Source of the DNA: Mucor racemosus
Taxonomy: Eukaryota > Mucoromycota > Mucoromycetes > Mucorales > Mucoraceae
Reading direction: 5' to 3'
Assembly (NCBI GenBank): GCA_027405735.1
Contig: JAPEHQ010000001.1
Coordinates: 186,001 to 250,000, forward strand
Length of the DNA stretch: 64,000 nucleotides
Both the position numbers and the translations under genes were made by a program. A model generated the notes under the pieces. That model ran no database searches. It was not told the origin of the DNA and saw only the letters and a program-made list of their open reading frames with translations. Of this stretch, positions 11,501 through 22,664 are shown one piece after another. The first letter of the stretch is position 1. Each line of letters begins with the position of its first letter.

Positions 11501-12195
11501 TGATTTATCGAGACTTTGTAAATTAAAATCAACGCAAAAAGTACCGTTTATTAGAATGAATTAAATATGGGTTTATATACATAGTTATTGGGATTGTGTG
11601 ATAAGATCTAATGGACAGGGGTCCATTAGATCTGAAAATAAAAATTATTATTAATGTGTATATATGGATATAATATGTTATGTTTCAGTGGTAATATTGG
11701 AGTCATGAAATGTAACTGCAACAAAATTGAAGTAATTTTATAAAAATGAAAAATAAAATAAAAAAACAAAAGCGTTGATAAATACAATTATAGTCTTTCT
11801 ACGGTTTTATTGTGATTAAAAGAAATCTGAAGAAAAAGAATGATATCTTCATAAAGTATGCTATATTTATAGGAATTGTAAAATAGTGGATGTTTGTGTG
11901 TTGATGCCTATTTTACAGGTGTTCAGTCATAATGTCTTTTATTGACATTCTTTTATAAGATGCTTGGTTGAGATGTTGATACTTTGTTTGATATGATAGA
12001 ATATCATTAGATGGATGTTGATCTTACAACATTCCACCAGTTATAATTTAAAATGCAACTGAGCTTATTTTTATGGGATGTGATTCCTTATCTTGAATTA
12101 CTAAAACTGCGATTTTATGAGCAGGAGTTTTGGAATATATATTAATGCAAAATAAGTACAGCTTTATATCATAGGTGTCGTGTTGTAGAAGGTTG
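11501..12195. other. Gene-free region next to solo LTR
   Basis: AT-rich DNA between repeat A copy 1 and the solo LTR. It contains a short inverted pair (AGATCTAATGGACA / TGTCCATTAGATCT-like, about 11605-11635). No gene seen. Confidence 0.4.
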
Positions 12196-12440
12196 TGAAA
12201 TGTCAAAACGGTCTTAAGAAATAATCTTGCCAAAATATTACACTTTTTATTAACAATACATCCAGAGGATGTATTTATATACTTTTCATTATAACTATTA
12301 CACAGAATTACTATCTAAGAACATTACACCAATTTACTAAGACGCATGTGAATCAACGTGTACACCTGTTGATTTACTATAATACCGAATATTGACTGCG
12401 ACCTTGAATGTGCGACCTAGGATATGATATTGACATAACA
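12196..12440. mobile_element. Solo LTR-like element, copy 1
   Basis: A 245-bp element beginning TGAAATGTCAA and ending TTGACATAACA (TG...CA with imperfect inverted ends), flanked by the perfect 5-bp direct repeat GGTTG (12191-12195 and 12441-12445). TG/CA termini with a 5-bp target duplication are the signature of an LTR retrotransposon LTR. No internal region follows, so it reads as a solo LTR left by LTR-LTR recombination. A second copy (29923-30142) matches along its length. A short MITE is the alternative. Confidence 0.65.
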
Positions 12441-12649
12441 GGTTGTATTTTGATCAGGAATACTTATTTTTACAGGCACCAGCAATATAGAGTTTCCTCG
12501 TCGTTATGCTTATTGGATTTGATTGGAACTCAGTCCTTATGGAGCGAGTTTCAGGTACAAATCGAGATCAGTTATTTTTCTGAAATGACAATGGCGACTT
12601 TGGTCTATAAAAGGTGTCATTTCATTGCAGTAACCTTGCTTGATTCTCA

Positions 12650-12948
12650 TGTTGAACATCATGGTTTGACAGATGTTCTAAATTGGCAATTCGGTTATTC
12701 CTAATTCTGATAGATCAAAATTATCTAAAACAAACTTTTTTACAACAACATAAAAAACCAACAACAAAGCCTTTCCTCGACAAATTTTGATCCTAATAAC
12801 TTCCAACTGAACATGAAAGCAGGAGGTACACATCCGAGACACGACAATCTCAAAGGGCAACTTCCAAAACCTACTTTGGTCGAGAAAGCCATCGCCAAAA
12901 TGCACCTATAGCTTACTGCGCACATTCGTTGAAAATAATCACTACGGC
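12650..12948 (-). pseudogene. Decayed TE-type coding tail, copy 1
   Basis: Minus-strand relic. Its last codons read LSELGITELPI then TAG (stop at 12680-12678), matching LSELGITELPT then TAG at 44665-44703. Its upstream part (FGDGFL ... EVIRIK ... RGKALL) matches the relic at 57740-57965 in position-specific residues (FGDVFL ... RIEVRRDK). The three fragments therefore look like pieces of the C-terminus of one unidentified mobile-element protein. Frames are partly open here but no complete domain is recognisable. Confidence 0.4.
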
Positions 12949-13069
12949 CGACCTGTGCTGCACAAGATAATTTTGCTATTGTGCCCAGGTAAGCTGCACA
13001 CTATATCCTGAGCTGTTGTGCCCACTAAATATGGCTAAAAAGATAACAAGATGCACATGGGCACAACAA

Positions 13070-13290
13070 AAGAAACTACACAAGAGCACAACGCTAAGTC
13101 CGTAGTATGTGAGAAATTATAGATTCTGTCTATGTGCATGGCATTAACCCCATATGTGCATAATAGTAGAATTGCCCATAAGCATACCATTATCCCTATT
13201 TGTGCATAATAATAGAGCCTGACCATGAGCATAATGAGCTGATTGTATGGGCACAAATTGGTTTATACATGAGCATCGTGCTGTTCTCAA
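13070..13290. repeat. Quasi-periodic GTGCAT/ATGCAC tract in repeat B copy 1
   Basis: Successive cores such as ATGTGCATGG, ATGTGCATAA, AAGCATAC, TTGTGCATAA, ATGAGCATAA, TGGGCACAAA and ATGAGCATCG recur about every 20-27 nt. Copy 2 holds the equivalent tract at about 30480-30700. It looks like an old degenerate minisatellite or a multi-site protein-binding array inside the repeat. Confidence 0.5.
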
Positions 13291-15014
13291 AATTCCATTG
13301 CATTTTTTTACTGGAATGGGTTTTAAATTACATTTGTTTTTATTAATATAGATTATTGACAATACAATTCAATACGTTGTTGATATTATAGAGCACTACA
13401 TGCAACAGCCAATATATTTACGATTATCATCATCATTTGTAAATATGTTTATAGCTATAATGTTTACAGCAACAATAAATTTATATGCAAGCCGAATCTA
13501 AGGTTATAGATGTTACTTATCACACATAAAATTTAAACAGATTAACCTTCTTTAAACTTACTATTTTAGTTTACGATTGTCAGTTGTAAAAAGATTTGTT
13601 TTCAAGTATACGGTAGCTACGATCAAAACTATGGTTATTGGACAAAACATTAGATTATTCTTTCTTTTTTGTTTCTATATCATTTGAAATTTTATCACTT
13701 TTCTAGAACATTTCATGAGTTTGTAACTAGTTCTAGCTTTTCATTGAGTAGATATAAATATCATTGCCTTCGATTTGATCTGGTAATCAAGAAATACGTC
13801 CAACAATACAGTAGTAAATAATGATATTTGATCTTAAAATGCAGTTAAATGAAAATATCAGTCTCTAATATAACGACTGCTATCTATATTAAAAACATTA
13901 GTCCCTTATTATGTTAGCATGCGTATTCAGTTAAAGAAAAGAATACCAGCTTGATAGTCTGATATGCCTTATCAAACGGTGAATATATCCTTGGAATATG
14001 AAAACAAAAAGAGAGAAACGACACACATAGAAAAGGATTTTCAAGGCTTTACATTATTTAGCGCAATTAAGACCTTGCTAAATTGCACATTTTAGCCATT
14101 GTAAAAGCAGCATTACAGCGCCTGAACTATAAACTAAGCAAAATAGGCAATATCTGTTACTATAATAGAAACATAAAATTTTCTACTAGAAAAACCGTCT
14201 GTCATGTCATACATTCATTAATAAATTATAAAAGCGAGCCCATAGAGAGACGCCGTAATTGGGCATAGCAAGATTGAACGGCTAAGTCTCTTATACTATG
14301 GTATATCAAAGTTTTAGATAAAAAAGCGTTTCTTTTTTAACTTTTTTTATATTTAACCACGTACGGTCTGAAAATTCAGTTTTTTTAGCGGACATTTTTC
14401 GGGGATCATCTTATCCTTACCAACACTCATGATTTTGATCAAAAAACAGAAAAATCAAATTTTGATACCAAAATCAACGTTTAAATATACTACATTGTAA
14501 GAGAAAATTGTAGCCATGACTAATACGCATTTTATAAAAACTTAATATTAAATGTCAAGTAATGAAATCTTGCACTTTTGCCCCAAAAATGGAATTTTGG
14601 TTAAAGGATTTTCATGTAATATTTTGCAATAAAAATGTTTTTTATTTTTTATTGAGCAAATAGAGCGCTAAATTCTGTATATGCCTATATTTTTTGTTTT
14701 TATAATTAGTAGTATAATTAACTCTAGATTTGCAAAATCTGAAAAAAAAAATTAAAAAATGTCAAAATTGATGATCTGGACAAGAATAATTTTTAAAATT
14801 AATATTCCACTTATAAGCCGTGTAAGTCTTAAAAATAAGAGATTTTATAATACTTGAGAACTTTTTCAAGAATTTACGATGCTGTACCCACCTGATTTGA
14901 GCTTATTACTGTAAACCTTTATACATGTTAATATTGTGTGGTAGCTTATCTGATGATAATATAGTCTTTATAATTATTGCGTTACAGGTAATTTACATCG
15001 AGCTTTAATCTTAC

Positions 15015-15240
15015 ATTTCCAATACCATAAACATAAACATGGCCATCACTGGGTCTTGAAACCTATTGCCACTTTTTTACCCTCTTTGTCCCAAGCCAAT
15101 TTATTCAATGCTTCCCCAGAACAAACTATCTTTTGACCTATAAAAATTGAGTTATTAGTAAAATTAATTATTAATAACAAGCTAATAAGTAATAATTATG
15201 GTGTACCTTTGATAGTTGGTAGTGATATACAAGACAACAT
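15015..15240 (-). pseudogene. Captured WD-repeat/dynein intermediate chain-like fragment (B copy 1)
   Basis: Minus-strand fragment: a first piece from the ATG-like codon at 15240 to 15207, an intact GT-AG intron 15206-15138 (69 nt, donor GTACAC), then a piece reading GEALNKLAWDKEGKKVAIG. The frame is broken by an inserted 7-nt unit before the continuation SDGHVYVYDIG. The sense sequence resembles the C-terminal WD region of cytoplasmic dynein intermediate chain (inference from the ALNK..W.KEGKK...G.SDG...YDIG pattern). It lies inside repeat B and occurs in the other B copies, so it is a captured fragment, not a gene. Confidence 0.6.
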
Positions 15241-15371
15241 CTTGTTTTCCTCTTCTTATTAGCTGTTGGCCACTAATAAATAGAAATAAATGCTTTTTAG
15301 AAACTAAATAGACTAACATGAGTTTATTCATTCATTCAAATCAAGTCAATACTATACATACTTTTACAATC

Positions 15372-15393
15372 ACCAGTTTTTCTCCAGGTAAAT
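15372..15393 (-). repeat. 22-bp segment shared with 31651-31672
   Basis: A perfect 22-bp match in opposite orientation (core TACCTGGAGAAAAACTGG) lies just outside the left end of repeat B copy 1 and recurs 3' of repeat B copy 2. It may mark a wider element boundary or another captured piece. Confidence 0.5.
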
Positions 15394-16721
15394 CTTAGGG
15401 ATCAAATATTCACTTTTTTTAATGAGGTTTGTACCGTAGCTCAGTAGACTATCTTCAATCAAAAATAACATTAAATCAGCCAAAATTAGTTTATATGGGA
15501 ATGACACCTATCGAAATTAACAAGTAAGCGCATTCTCTATGTATAATCAAGCTTTGAAAATTTTTAAATGTTTACAAATTCAATCTTGCAAAATTTATCT
15601 TCGATTTGATTTACTGTAATCCCAAAAAACCTGAGGCTCGTAGCGATATCAATGATAAAAAAAAACAGTATTTTTCTTAGCGTAAATTTGGCAACGATAA
15701 TTTCTCAGCAAAGATGCAATATTCAAGATCATATACTTATTTACAGCATTGTTTTATAGATTGTATTCTGTGAAAACTGACTATATACTGTAAATACAAA
15801 ATAATGGCATTTTTGCGTTTTCAAAGCTTGCAGTCAACATTTCAGAAAGATACAAATAAGCATACCAACCTATAAACACTTGGCTTTCTCAGTCTAATGA
15901 ACAACACGACTACGTTCGATAAACTTGAAACCTAATTTTTATTCAAACTATTGAGTTTTTGAAAATATCAAAGGCTTTTAACAATTAAATTGTCTTTATT
16001 CACTTTGTAGTTATCGTGGAAAATTGCATATCCAAAGATCTACGTTTGTATTTTTTTTTTTTTTTTTAATTTTACTTTTTGTGTATGTACGCAAAAGAAT
16101 ATAGATATCCGCTGTACATATTTTAAAAACATGTGTACATGTGTATGCTTATTTTTTAAAAAGATCTTCTTGTCATTCCAAATGCGGATCAAATAGAATC
16201 CCGTAATTCAGGGGATTAATCTGAACGAAATGTGGATACCATATTAATATATCTATCGATCAACCAAACATTTGACAGAATCATATTTGTTTGTTATATA
16301 TGTTCCCTTTTCTTTTTTTTTCTTTTTATATGCAATTAAAATATAATATTACGTATACATTATTTTATCATGAAGATTGACACATATATATATAGCCGAG
16401 GATTTGGGCATTATCGTGTAAATACCAACAAACGAAAATATATATGTATGACAGAAAATAGCTTGTTTATTATTATTATTATTTTTCCAGAAGTTTAAAT
16501 TAAGAATGGGAGTAAAAAGAAGAAGGTATATAACGGAATGATTATATAATTATATTAGTATTAATTTTTTTTTGTAGAATTTTTATATATAATATATGTA
16601 AAATAGAAAAAGAGGGGTGGGGGCAGGAGGAGGACAAGGAGAATTGGAAAGGGGGCTTAATAATGATTTTGCTTGATTGATGAATGGATGGAGATGAATT
16701 GTTGAAAATAAAGATAAATTA
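15394..16721. other. Gene-free region downstream of the TEA gene
   Basis: AT-rich DNA without a recognised gene. It includes a T-run (about 16051-16068) and, next to the TEA-gene 3' end, a purine/G-rich patch at 16612-16655 with several GG/GGGG runs on the plus strand. Confidence 0.45.
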
Positions 16722-19104
16722 TTATATATCTACATGAGCAAGAGTTGACGATGATGATGATAAAGAAGAGGAATTCGGTAATGTTGTGTCATTGCATGTT
16801 GTATTCGTAGAACTGGCCAAAAAATCAACAAAATCTTTCTTGATTGAACTAGACAAGGTATCTACAATACTCATTTCCATTGTACCCTGGCCGCGTTCAA
16901 ATTCATAAACCATGACCAAAAGGGGGGAAATTTCTGGAACAACTGCAGCAGAAGCAGCAGAAGCAGCAGCAGCAGCAGAAGTGAGATCATCTGTCATCAT
17001 ATCATTAGTAGGTAGCATTCCTTCCATAGGTCGTGTTACTCTAGATTCAATATCTTCAAACACCTGCATACGGGGAAAGAAGGGGTTAATGTTTAATCAA
17101 TATTCATGATGAATTGTTTTTTTTTTACCTGTACGACACACAAGTTATTTATGGCAATATCAACTTCATCCCAAGATTGTAATGATCGGATACCTTTCAT
17201 GAAAGCGTCGAAAAATTGATTAACGTAAACAAAACTATACATATATTTTCCTTCATTGATCCAAAGTGCTTGTTGGACTTCTTTTGATTCCAATACGACA
17301 TTACCAAAAGAGTAGATGGTGGTTGTACATTCAATAGTGCGACGATCTTGTGTTTCGAAAAATGAAGTATTATTGAAAAAGAAATCTGACATGTTCAAGT
17401 TCAAATTTAGTTTAACCTATATATGTATGTGAGTTTAATATATGATATTCCTCGTTATTTTGGTACAAGTACCTTGGCGGCTAATGTAGTAACAGCCGGA
17501 TTAGATGAAAGTTCAGTAAGGGATGGACATTTATTTTTAGCTACCAAGGATGCATCAATTGTAGGGATACAATTAGGTACACATTCTGGTAAATTAGCAA
17601 GTGTATGAGGTATAGTAATCTATTGCAAAAATCAATAAATCAATAAATTACGTATATCAAATATAATTTCTAAACAACTTACAGATGGGTCATAAGGAAG
17701 TGAGTATTCAAGATATAAACATATGTAATTAGGCCATAAAGGATAAATGGATGGATCAATCCATATATTAGAGCTACCAGGTATTGTCATATTCCCTCCA
17801 TCAAGCATCATATTCATGCCGGAAGAAGACGAGGAAGAAGGATGAAAATGCATATTATTCATAGTAAAAGATTTCTTTTGTTTCTTGTTGTATTTTCTAG
17901 TGTTTGCATTTGCCTTTTTTGATTTTTTATGTTGTTGTTTCATTGGAAAACTAGTGTCCAACAAATCAACTACTGTTGGCTTGTTGTTATTGTTGGTAGT
18001 TGTGGAAGCATCATCATATGAAAATAATTGCTGCAATACATCATTGGTTGTGGCAGTAGCAAGGTTTTGAAATGAAAGCGAAGTAGCCATACCACCAACA
18101 TTGTTATCTGATGAATTAGTGTTATTATTGCTGTTATTATTATTGGCATTTGAGTTTGATAATGTACCAAAGAAAGGCTCATAGAATGAATCTTTCATAT
18201 CCAACATGGAGAGCGATGCTTGTTGATCATGATACATGATATCAAATACATAGTCGGCCGGCGACGGAGAAGAAGACATGGAAGATTCATCAGATGAAAA
18301 ATCTGTCAAATTCATTTTTTGCTGTTGATGCGTATTATTATTACTATTACTTTGGCGACGAGGCATTGTAGCTGTCTTTGGCTTTCTATGTGTTTGTGTT
18401 GACGTGGCAAAACCTTCATCTTCGACGGAATCAGTTAATAAGCGCATGACTAAATGTTGTATATATAGAGTTAATATATCAGAATATATTTATTTAGATA
18501 AACTTACAATGAGGATCTCCTTTGCGTGTATTTTTCAACACTTGAATATGTGATGATACTTGTTTTCTTGTTCGAACCTTGCCAGTTTTGCGGAAAATAA
18601 AATCAGAAATCAATTCATTTCGCCCTGAAAATTTGCATAAATACATGAGTCAAATCAGTCAGATCACGAAATGTAAAATGCTTACCACAAGGCTTTCCGT
18701 TGACCAAAATCTTTCTTCTGCCTAGTTTTGGAATTGTTTCCAATGCTAATGAATTCTATATTAATAAAATGGGTTCAAATTATACAGAAAGCTTATATGT
18801 AAATCACCTTTGATAAAGGCATCTTCAACATCTGGTGGCCAAACTTGTTGCTAGACAAATTAAAATTTTTTTTTTTAGAAATTGATAAAAATTGCATGCA
18901 TAAAAAAAGACAAACCTCTTCTTTTTCTTTATTTGAATTGAGGTCCTTATGTAATATATGCTGTTGTGGTTGAAATTGATTATTATTAACGTGTCGATGT
19001 TGGCGAGGTCTTTTATCTTTAGGGTCATTAAATTGATCGTTATTCGTATTTGAATCACCGTTATTACTGGTAGTAAAAAAGATATCTTGAGCACAAGCCA
19101 GCAT
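16722..19104 (-). CDS. TEA/ATTS-domain transcription factor
   Basis: Transcription factor of the TEAD/AbaA/Tec1 family; fungal members control development and hyphal growth. Eight exons on the minus strand: 19104-18916, 18850-18808, 18745-18686, 18624-18508, 18449-17683, 17619-17473, 17416-17129 and 17063-16722; consistent phases give 650 aa. The TEA domain spans exons 2-4 (about 65-150): [34 protein letters not shown], then [14 protein letters not shown] (the DNA-recognition helix). A long Asn/Ser-rich disordered middle follows. Exons 6-8 (from [17 protein letters not shown] through [10 protein letters not shown]) resemble the TEAD C-terminal YAP-binding beta-sandwich in hydrophobic pattern; this is inferred. 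An Ala-rich run ([11 protein letters not shown]) interrupts that domain. Confidence 0.88.
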
Positions 19105-20039
19105 TATGAAAGGAAGAAGGAATAGAGAGAAAAGAAGAAGAAAGAGATATTTGAAAGGAGAGAGGGGTATTTATAATTTATTTTGTTGTACCTGTGCAGT
19201 ATTTGTGTCTGTGAGTAATTGTTATTATTGGGGGAGGCAAGGCATTTATAAAGAAAAAAAGAAAAAAAATAAAAAATAGAGAGTACATGCAGATATATAT
19301 ATATATATATTATTGACAAAATTGTAGTTATAACTGTATTATTTACCTGGTATACTAATAACTAATCCACTCTACGATGTTCATTAGAATCAAAAGGACA
19401 TGAAACATCGAGTCTTTTGCTTGATTTGGTACGGTTGGAATGGTCTATTTTCTATCAAATATAGTAATAAATATGTCCTTTTTTTGTAGTTGGTTGTTTT
19501 ATCAACGTATATCCCTCTTCTCTATATGTTTTTCTTTTTTAAAAAAACCCCCCAATAAATAAATAAATAAATAAATAACACATATTAAAAATAATTTAAA
19601 TCACTTGTCTAAATCATAAAGTGACATTTTGTTACTAAACTATGCAACTACAGCTAAAATGTCATTTTTGGCAGAAAATCTTTTTCAAATCGATAGGAAA
19701 TTAATGCTGCGTGGTTTTTCTTTATGTATTTCATGTTTATATGTAATGTGTATATGTTATTTATGCATCTCCTATGGTTATTTGTCATAAATTTCATTTT
19801 TGCCAAATTGGTCAATGTATCCCGCCCCCCATCCCCCCTCCCCCTTGCTCTTTTTTATACTATATGGTTTTCTTTCAAATTAAACTCGAATCTCATATGA
19901 CGATTTCTTTTATATATGGATATATCCATATACTACTCCCCCCCTTAAACATGGGAAAATAAATATAATGAGCCCTTCTTTTCCATTAATTAAAACTTTT
20001 ATACGATAAACCACAGACATTCAATATGTCATTATTTAT
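19105..20039. promoter_or_regulatory. TEA gene upstream region with simple repeats
   Basis: 935 bp between the TEA-gene ATG and the stop of the RRM-like gene. It holds a (TA)n run at 19293-19311, an (AAAT)n run at about 19554-19578, and a C-rich block at 19821-19844 (C3-G-C6-AT-C6-T-C5). On the TEA-gene strand that block is four G-runs, able in principle to form a G-quadruplex. No ORF with coding character. Confidence 0.55.
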
Positions 20040-20467
20040 TTAGATTCTGTTGTTGTTATTGCTGTTGTTGTGCTTATTTCTACGATTGTTATTATTATTT
20101 ACAGATTTTTCTACTTTGACATCTACAGGTTTATCAAATAATTCGGATTCTACTTTAATGAATTGATCTGCCATTGCTTTCTTGGCATCTTCATTATTTT
20201 TATACACAATAAATCCGTAACGAAGATATTGAAATGTTTCAGGACACTAAACAGATCAAGTTAACATCGTATCTTTAAATAATTTACTGTTATACTTACT
20301 CTTAATACTTTATATTCGACCATGTCTCCATATTTACCCAATGCCTTGAATATTTCACGAGCATGAGCTACACTTGGGATATTTTCAGATACTCGAAAAA
20401 AAGCACGAGTGGGTGTAATTGTACTTTTTGTTAATTGTGAAGCTGCTGTCTTTAATGTAGTTGCCAT
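20040..20467 (-). CDS. Short RRM-like protein, probably mitochondrial
   Basis: Two exons, 20467-20300 and 20246-20040, phase-0 intron of 53 nt (donor GTAAGT, acceptor TTTAG), 124 aa. The N-terminus (MATTLKTAASQLTKS) is basic, hydroxylated and lacks acidic residues, like a mitochondrial targeting sequence. Residues about 22-105 have an RRM-like pattern: RAFFRVSENIP, an alpha-helix with AREIFKALGKYGDMVEYKVLR, then YGFIVYKNNEDAKKAM. The C-terminus is an Asn/Arg-rich tail (NNNNNRRNKHNN). A mitochondrial RNA-binding or ribosome-associated role is inferred; no specific orthologue recognised. Confidence 0.7.
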
Positions 20468-21223
20468 GATTCTATATAATAAATTTACAAAAAGTGTAAA
20501 GGGCCCTGGATGATTGCACTGTATGCGATAGAGATAAACCTGGCATTTCCGTGACGCTCTTAAAATATCCGAGTGATGTTCCGCTTGCTATGGTGGCGCA
20601 ATAGGAGCTTAATGCAATGTCAATCAGGATTTCTACAAAGATAATCATGCCGTAGAGTCATCTTATATGTACTATTTAATCTCTTATTATTATATATATT
20701 GTAGATAATGAATACTACAAACCGAATACAATGGCCAATTCTGAAAAAATGTAATATGTTTGTTATATCTGATAAAAACATAAATTTTGCAAATGAAATA
20801 ATTAAAAAAAAAATACAGTAAAAAAGAACACCATCTGATAGCTACTTTTTATTATAACACTGCTTAATAATTTATGTTGTCCAAGACACTTAAAAACCTT
20901 TTAAAGGCAAATTATACAGCTTCAAGTTCATGTCTAGCGGAAGTTTTTTTTTTTTTTTAAAAAAAAAAAAATCGGATCGCTCTGGTTAAGCGATTCCTAA
21001 TTAATGCAAGCAACCATCCATTATACATAAAATTCTCGATGTTGTCTCTCTATCGAATTCATTTGTTTGTTTACAAATACAATAAGAAAAATGATGAGGG
21101 CGCATAATAGTACAAAAAACAATATTTATTAAAAGAAAAAGAAAAAAGAGAAACAGCATAAAAAAAAAGACCTATATTATTATTATTGATTAAAATTATT
21201 ATTTATAAATTTACTAGATATTA
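20468..21223. other. Gene-free region with T16A12 hairpin
   Basis: Upstream region of the RRM-like gene and 3' flank of the Zn2Cys6 gene. It contains T16 directly followed by A12 (20944-20971), a perfect dA/dT inverted repeat. No gene seen. Confidence 0.5.
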
Positions 21224-22664
21224 CTATGACCCACTATGTGGTCTTTGCAATGGTGAAGATGGGGAAGTACGAGATTGACTGGGGGGTGGAGTTAATGGGT
21301 AAATAGGATAATGGGTAATTGTATAATCCACTGCTGATGTAGCAAATGTTCTTTTTGAAAGTTGATCTAGATAACGAAAAATGTTAGTTTTTATTTTATA
21401 TTTTACAGGATATACACATTTACCCATTAAACTAGGTATTGTGCCTGAAGTCTTCCATTCATTGTTGTTATCATGTTGTTTAAGTGATGATGTACTGCGT
21501 GCAGAATTGGGTGGACTTGGTAAATGATGTTGTTGTTGTTGTTGTTGATGTGCTTTTTGTTCCATCAAGAATTTATCCAATTCATGTCTTTTACTTCCAG
21601 ATGAAGTAGGTGGTGATATTGGCCATAAAGAAACAGAAGCAGAAGAAGAATCGGTAGATATTGTTGAAGTAGAAGGTGAAGAAGTGGAAGCTAAAGGATA
21701 TGGTTGGTTGTTATTGTTATTATTATTAATATTTACGCCATTTGACATGGTGGAAGATGAGGAGGGAGAAATAGAAAGATTAAGCATGGAATGTGCTATA
21801 CTTGTTTGTGAATTTGATGGTCGCATGATCGAAACTGGGCTTGTAGAAATAGGAGGATGGGAAGAAGAAAAAGAAGAAGGGGGAGGGGAAAGCGATCCGT
21901 ATCTTGTTGGAGAAGAATAAGGTGAACCTTTCAAGATGTTGTTAATAATGCTATTTGATTTCATATATTTTGTATTATATTTTACCTCGCCGTTTAATCT
22001 CATATTTACTTCCTAATTCTAATTGCTCTTTTGCTACATTAATGCCTTGTACTGAATGACGACAAGGTCTGACCTTATGACTACCACCACTGCCACTACT
22101 ACTATTATTACCGGCATCATTGGTTAAAGATGAAGAAGATGTAGAAAGTGGGCTGGGAGTAAATGCAGTCATTAGTCTTTCGATACGCCTTAATCTATCT
22201 TCAATACGATCCATTGCTTCACCTGGAGCTTTATTAATATTATGTTTGTTTACATGTCTTCTTTCTGAATGATTTACACATTCAATATTATTGGTAGCAC
22301 AGAAATTACAAGGACTACCGCCATCACATTTTGTCTTTCTTCTTCTACATGTCTCACAAGCTGATCCTGAACTAAGTCTTCGAGCTGCTTGTGTTGTAAA
22401 TACTCCTCGAGAATGATCAGTAACGACACTGTAAACACAATCTTGATTTGCTTCTATACAATGTGCACAAGGTCTTTCAGAGTTACAGACACGTCGACGC
22501 TTTCTACATTGCTCACAAGATTTTTTCATTGAATTTAATCTTCCAACCATCACTTTTTGTTGTGTTTGTTGTTGTTGTTGATTTTTGCTGTTAACATTTT
22601 GTCTATTAGATGAAGAAGAAGAAGAAGAAGAATTTGAAGGAGGAGGAGAATCAAAAGGCATCAT
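21224..22664 (-). CDS. Tandem Zn2Cys6 transcription factor
   Basis: Fungal-type zinc-cluster regulator with two complete clusters. Exons 22664-21986, 21927-21424 and 21366-21224 (phase-1 introns of 58 and 57 nt) give 441 aa. Cluster 1 (about residue 50) is CEQCRKRRRVC plus CAHCIEANQDC; cluster 2 (about residue 102) is CETCRRRKTKC plus CNFCATNNIEC; both keep all six cysteines in the C-x2-C-x6-C-x5-C-x2-C-x6-C spacing. A short helical stretch (MDRIEDRLRRIERLM) follows, a possible dimerisation coiled coil. The rest is Ser/Pro/Asn/Gln-rich and disordered. There is no fungal-specific transcription-factor middle homology domain, which is usual in longer family members. Confidence 0.87.

Larger units (their letters stand above)
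12945..15366 (-). repeat. Dispersed repeat family B, copy 1
   Basis: A 2.4-kb repeat in minus orientation relative to copy 2 (28125-30826). In element order it carries a captured gene fragment with an intron (15240-15015), a long AT-rich body with segments shared by all three copies, a GTGCAT-rich quasi-periodic tract (13280-13070) and a terminal module ending near CGGCCGTAGTG (12945). It lacks the 220-bp LTR present in copy 2, so it shows the empty insertion site at about 13573-13577. No terminal inverted repeat was recognised. Confidence 0.75.

Noticed and set aside
12408..12704. 98-codon plus-strand ORF next to the solo LTR
   Set aside because: It starts inside the LTR and runs antisense to the decayed TE tail; not a plausible gene.
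18508..18624. Suspected frameshift in the TEA domain
   Set aside because: Re-reading the bases shows four, not five, T residues in the GATTTTATTTTCC stretch; the frame is intact.
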